From positions 1 through 64,000 of the forward strand of contig CAMLOU010000001.1 of the NCBI GenBank assembly GCA_946481735.1: 64,000 nt of DNA, given 5' to 3'. Both the position numbers and the translations under genes were made by a program. Below, one piece after another: positions 63,255-64,000 of the stretch (positions are counted from its first letter, which is position 1; each line of letters starts with the position of its first letter). A model generated the notes under the pieces. It did no database searches. It was not told the DNA's origin and saw only the letters and a program-made list of their open reading frames with translations. This DNA is from an uncultured Cellvibrio sp. (GTDB lineage: Bacteria; Pseudomonadota; Gammaproteobacteria; Pseudomonadales; Cellvibrionaceae).

Positions 63255-64000
63255 TCGGAATCAAAAAGTCGGGCCAGGCCAAAACGGGATTGGCTGAGGT
63301 AGCTGTCAATAATCGTGTGTTTTTTATCGAGTAACACGCGCACTTGTTCAACGTATGCCTGATTCACGCGGAGCGCCAGGGCATCAACGGCCTTGGCGGT
63401 GTTAGCCGACAAGGGTTGGGATTGCAAAAAGTTGAGCAGTTGTTGTCTGCCAGCCAAGGTCTGGATCTCAGTGTGATCACGCAGTTCGATCGCCAGAGAC
63501 TTTCGCTGCTCGGGAGAGAGTTGAGCGGGCGTGGCAAGGGTTTTGGATAATGCACTGTACAACGCCAGGAGCCGCTCATAATAAGTGATAGCTTCGGTAT
63601 AACTGGCCGATGCGGTTTTATTTTGTTTGAGTTGCACCAGCGAAAACGCACTCAATAAATAAGATTCCGCCACGGAGATATCGTGTTCATCTTTCTTTTT
63701 TAAGTGATTGAACGCGTTGAGCGCACCGATAAAATCCTCCTGGTGCAGTGCCGCGACGCCCAGCCCCAAAAGTGCCCTGTTGGCATAACCACTCTTTAGA
63801 TGCACATGGCGAAAGCTTTCACGTGCGTCGCGGTAAAAACCATGTTGTAACTGGGAAAAGCCTAATAGTGTGTATAAACGGTTGGCCAGCTCATCTTTCG
63901 ATGGACCGACCTTCAGCGCGTTTTTGATGGCAATGTGGGCATCGGTCCACCAGTCCTGACGAATATAGGCTACCGCCGTGTTCAGTTGCGCAATACGGTA
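63251..64000 (-). CDS. TPR-repeat protein, 5' end outside the window
   Basis: The frame is open from the right edge (base 64000, first visible codons YRIAQLNTAVAYIRQDWW) to the stop at 63251, giving 249 visible residues. A GTG at 63805 is an internal codon, not the start, because the in-frame upstream sequence keeps TPR-like helices (DELANRLYTLLGFSQLQHGFYRDARESFRHVHLKSGYANRALLGLGVAALH). The repeats continue with DFIGALNAFNHL. The C-terminal half is a helical region (NFLQSQPLSANTAKAVDALALRVNQAYVEQVRVLLDKKH). It overlaps the large TPR gene by four bases. Confidence 0.85.
   Translation of the reverse strand, partial: YRIAQLNTAVAYIRQDWWTDAHIAIKNALKVGPSKDELANRLYTLLGFSQLQHGFYRDARESFRHVHLKSGYANRALLGLGVAALHQEDFIGALNAFNHLKKKDEHDISVAESYLLSAFSLVQLKQNKTASASYTEAITYYERLLALYSALSKTLATPAQLSPEQRKSLAIELRDHTEIQTLAGRQQLLNFLQSQPLSANTAKAVDALALRVNQAYVEQVRVLLDKKHTIIDSYLSQSRFGLARLFDSE

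Noticed and set aside
1..64000. tRNA, rRNA or CRISPR elements
   Set aside because: No cloverleaf-like tRNA sequence, rRNA segment or regularly spaced repeat array was recognised on either strand by reading; a dedicated scan would be needed to exclude small RNAs.

Overview
The window is chromosomal DNA of a gammaproteobacterium, most likely a Cellvibrio-type member of the Cellvibrionaceae. This is inferred from gene content, the mid-50s or lower G+C look of the core genes, and gene order. Several blocks keep Pseudomonas-like order: mltD-gloB-yafS-rnhA-dnaQ ... fimL-nudC; yciK-mupP-ubiG-mtaD-gyrA ... pheA; and cysH-thrH-pabB. Non-ATG starts are frequent (gloB, rnhA, fimL, sohB, cmk, manC, thrH). 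I saw no rRNA, tRNA, CRISPR array or insertion sequence. The left edge may carry the last codons of another gene. The right edge cuts a TPR gene whose frame stays open to base 64000.

Bases 1-10300 hold cell-wall and replication housekeeping (MltD, GloB, a YafS-type methyltransferase, RNase HI, DnaQ), the type IV pilus regulator FimL, NudC, a membrane protein, SohB and MsrA. A cluster of three REP-like palindromes follows, one of which supplies the msrA stop codon. Bases 10300-19150 hold YciK, MupP (muramic acid phosphate recycling), UbiG, an MtaD-type deaminase, GyrA, PheA and TyrA. Bases 19200-28440 combine sulfate assimilation (cysD, cysN, and a cysH of the iron-sulfur APS-reductase type) with comEA, pyrF, cmk and a sugar-nucleotide set (manB, galU, manC) that makes GDP-mannose and UDP-glucose for polysaccharide. 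Bases 28900-41830 hold thrH, a two-gene RND efflux system with atypical proton-relay residues, a PRC-barrel protein, a dienelactone hydrolase, pabB, a lipoprotein, a DUF2339 giant membrane protein and an iron/2-oxoglutarate oxygenase-like protein.

Bases 41830-44830 are an accessory island. It has seven small AT-rich genes, all on the minus strand, and a 71-codon fragment that reads like the C-terminal tail of a polymorphic (Rhs/CdiA-type) toxin. It is best explained as an orphan immunity-gene array. Next is a copper module: a Cys/His-rich small secreted protein, a TolC-type lipoprotein with a histidine-rich tail and a Tat-exported multicopper oxidase, read from a promoter with a textbook CueR operator. 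An HPP-family membrane protein is divergent from it.

Bases 49370-56200 hold a cyclophilin with a GlyGly-CTERM anchor, a Dabb-domain protein, a beta-helix protein, and a trkH-kdpD-kdpE operon in which a short KdpD-like kinase sits with a Trk potassium channel and not with kdpFABC. Bases 56203-59292 encode the most unusual protein: a 1029-residue bacterial relative of the alpha/beta regulatory subunits of eukaryotic glycogen phosphorylase kinase. The window ends in a tightly overlapping operon of TPR lipoproteins and a small secreted protein.
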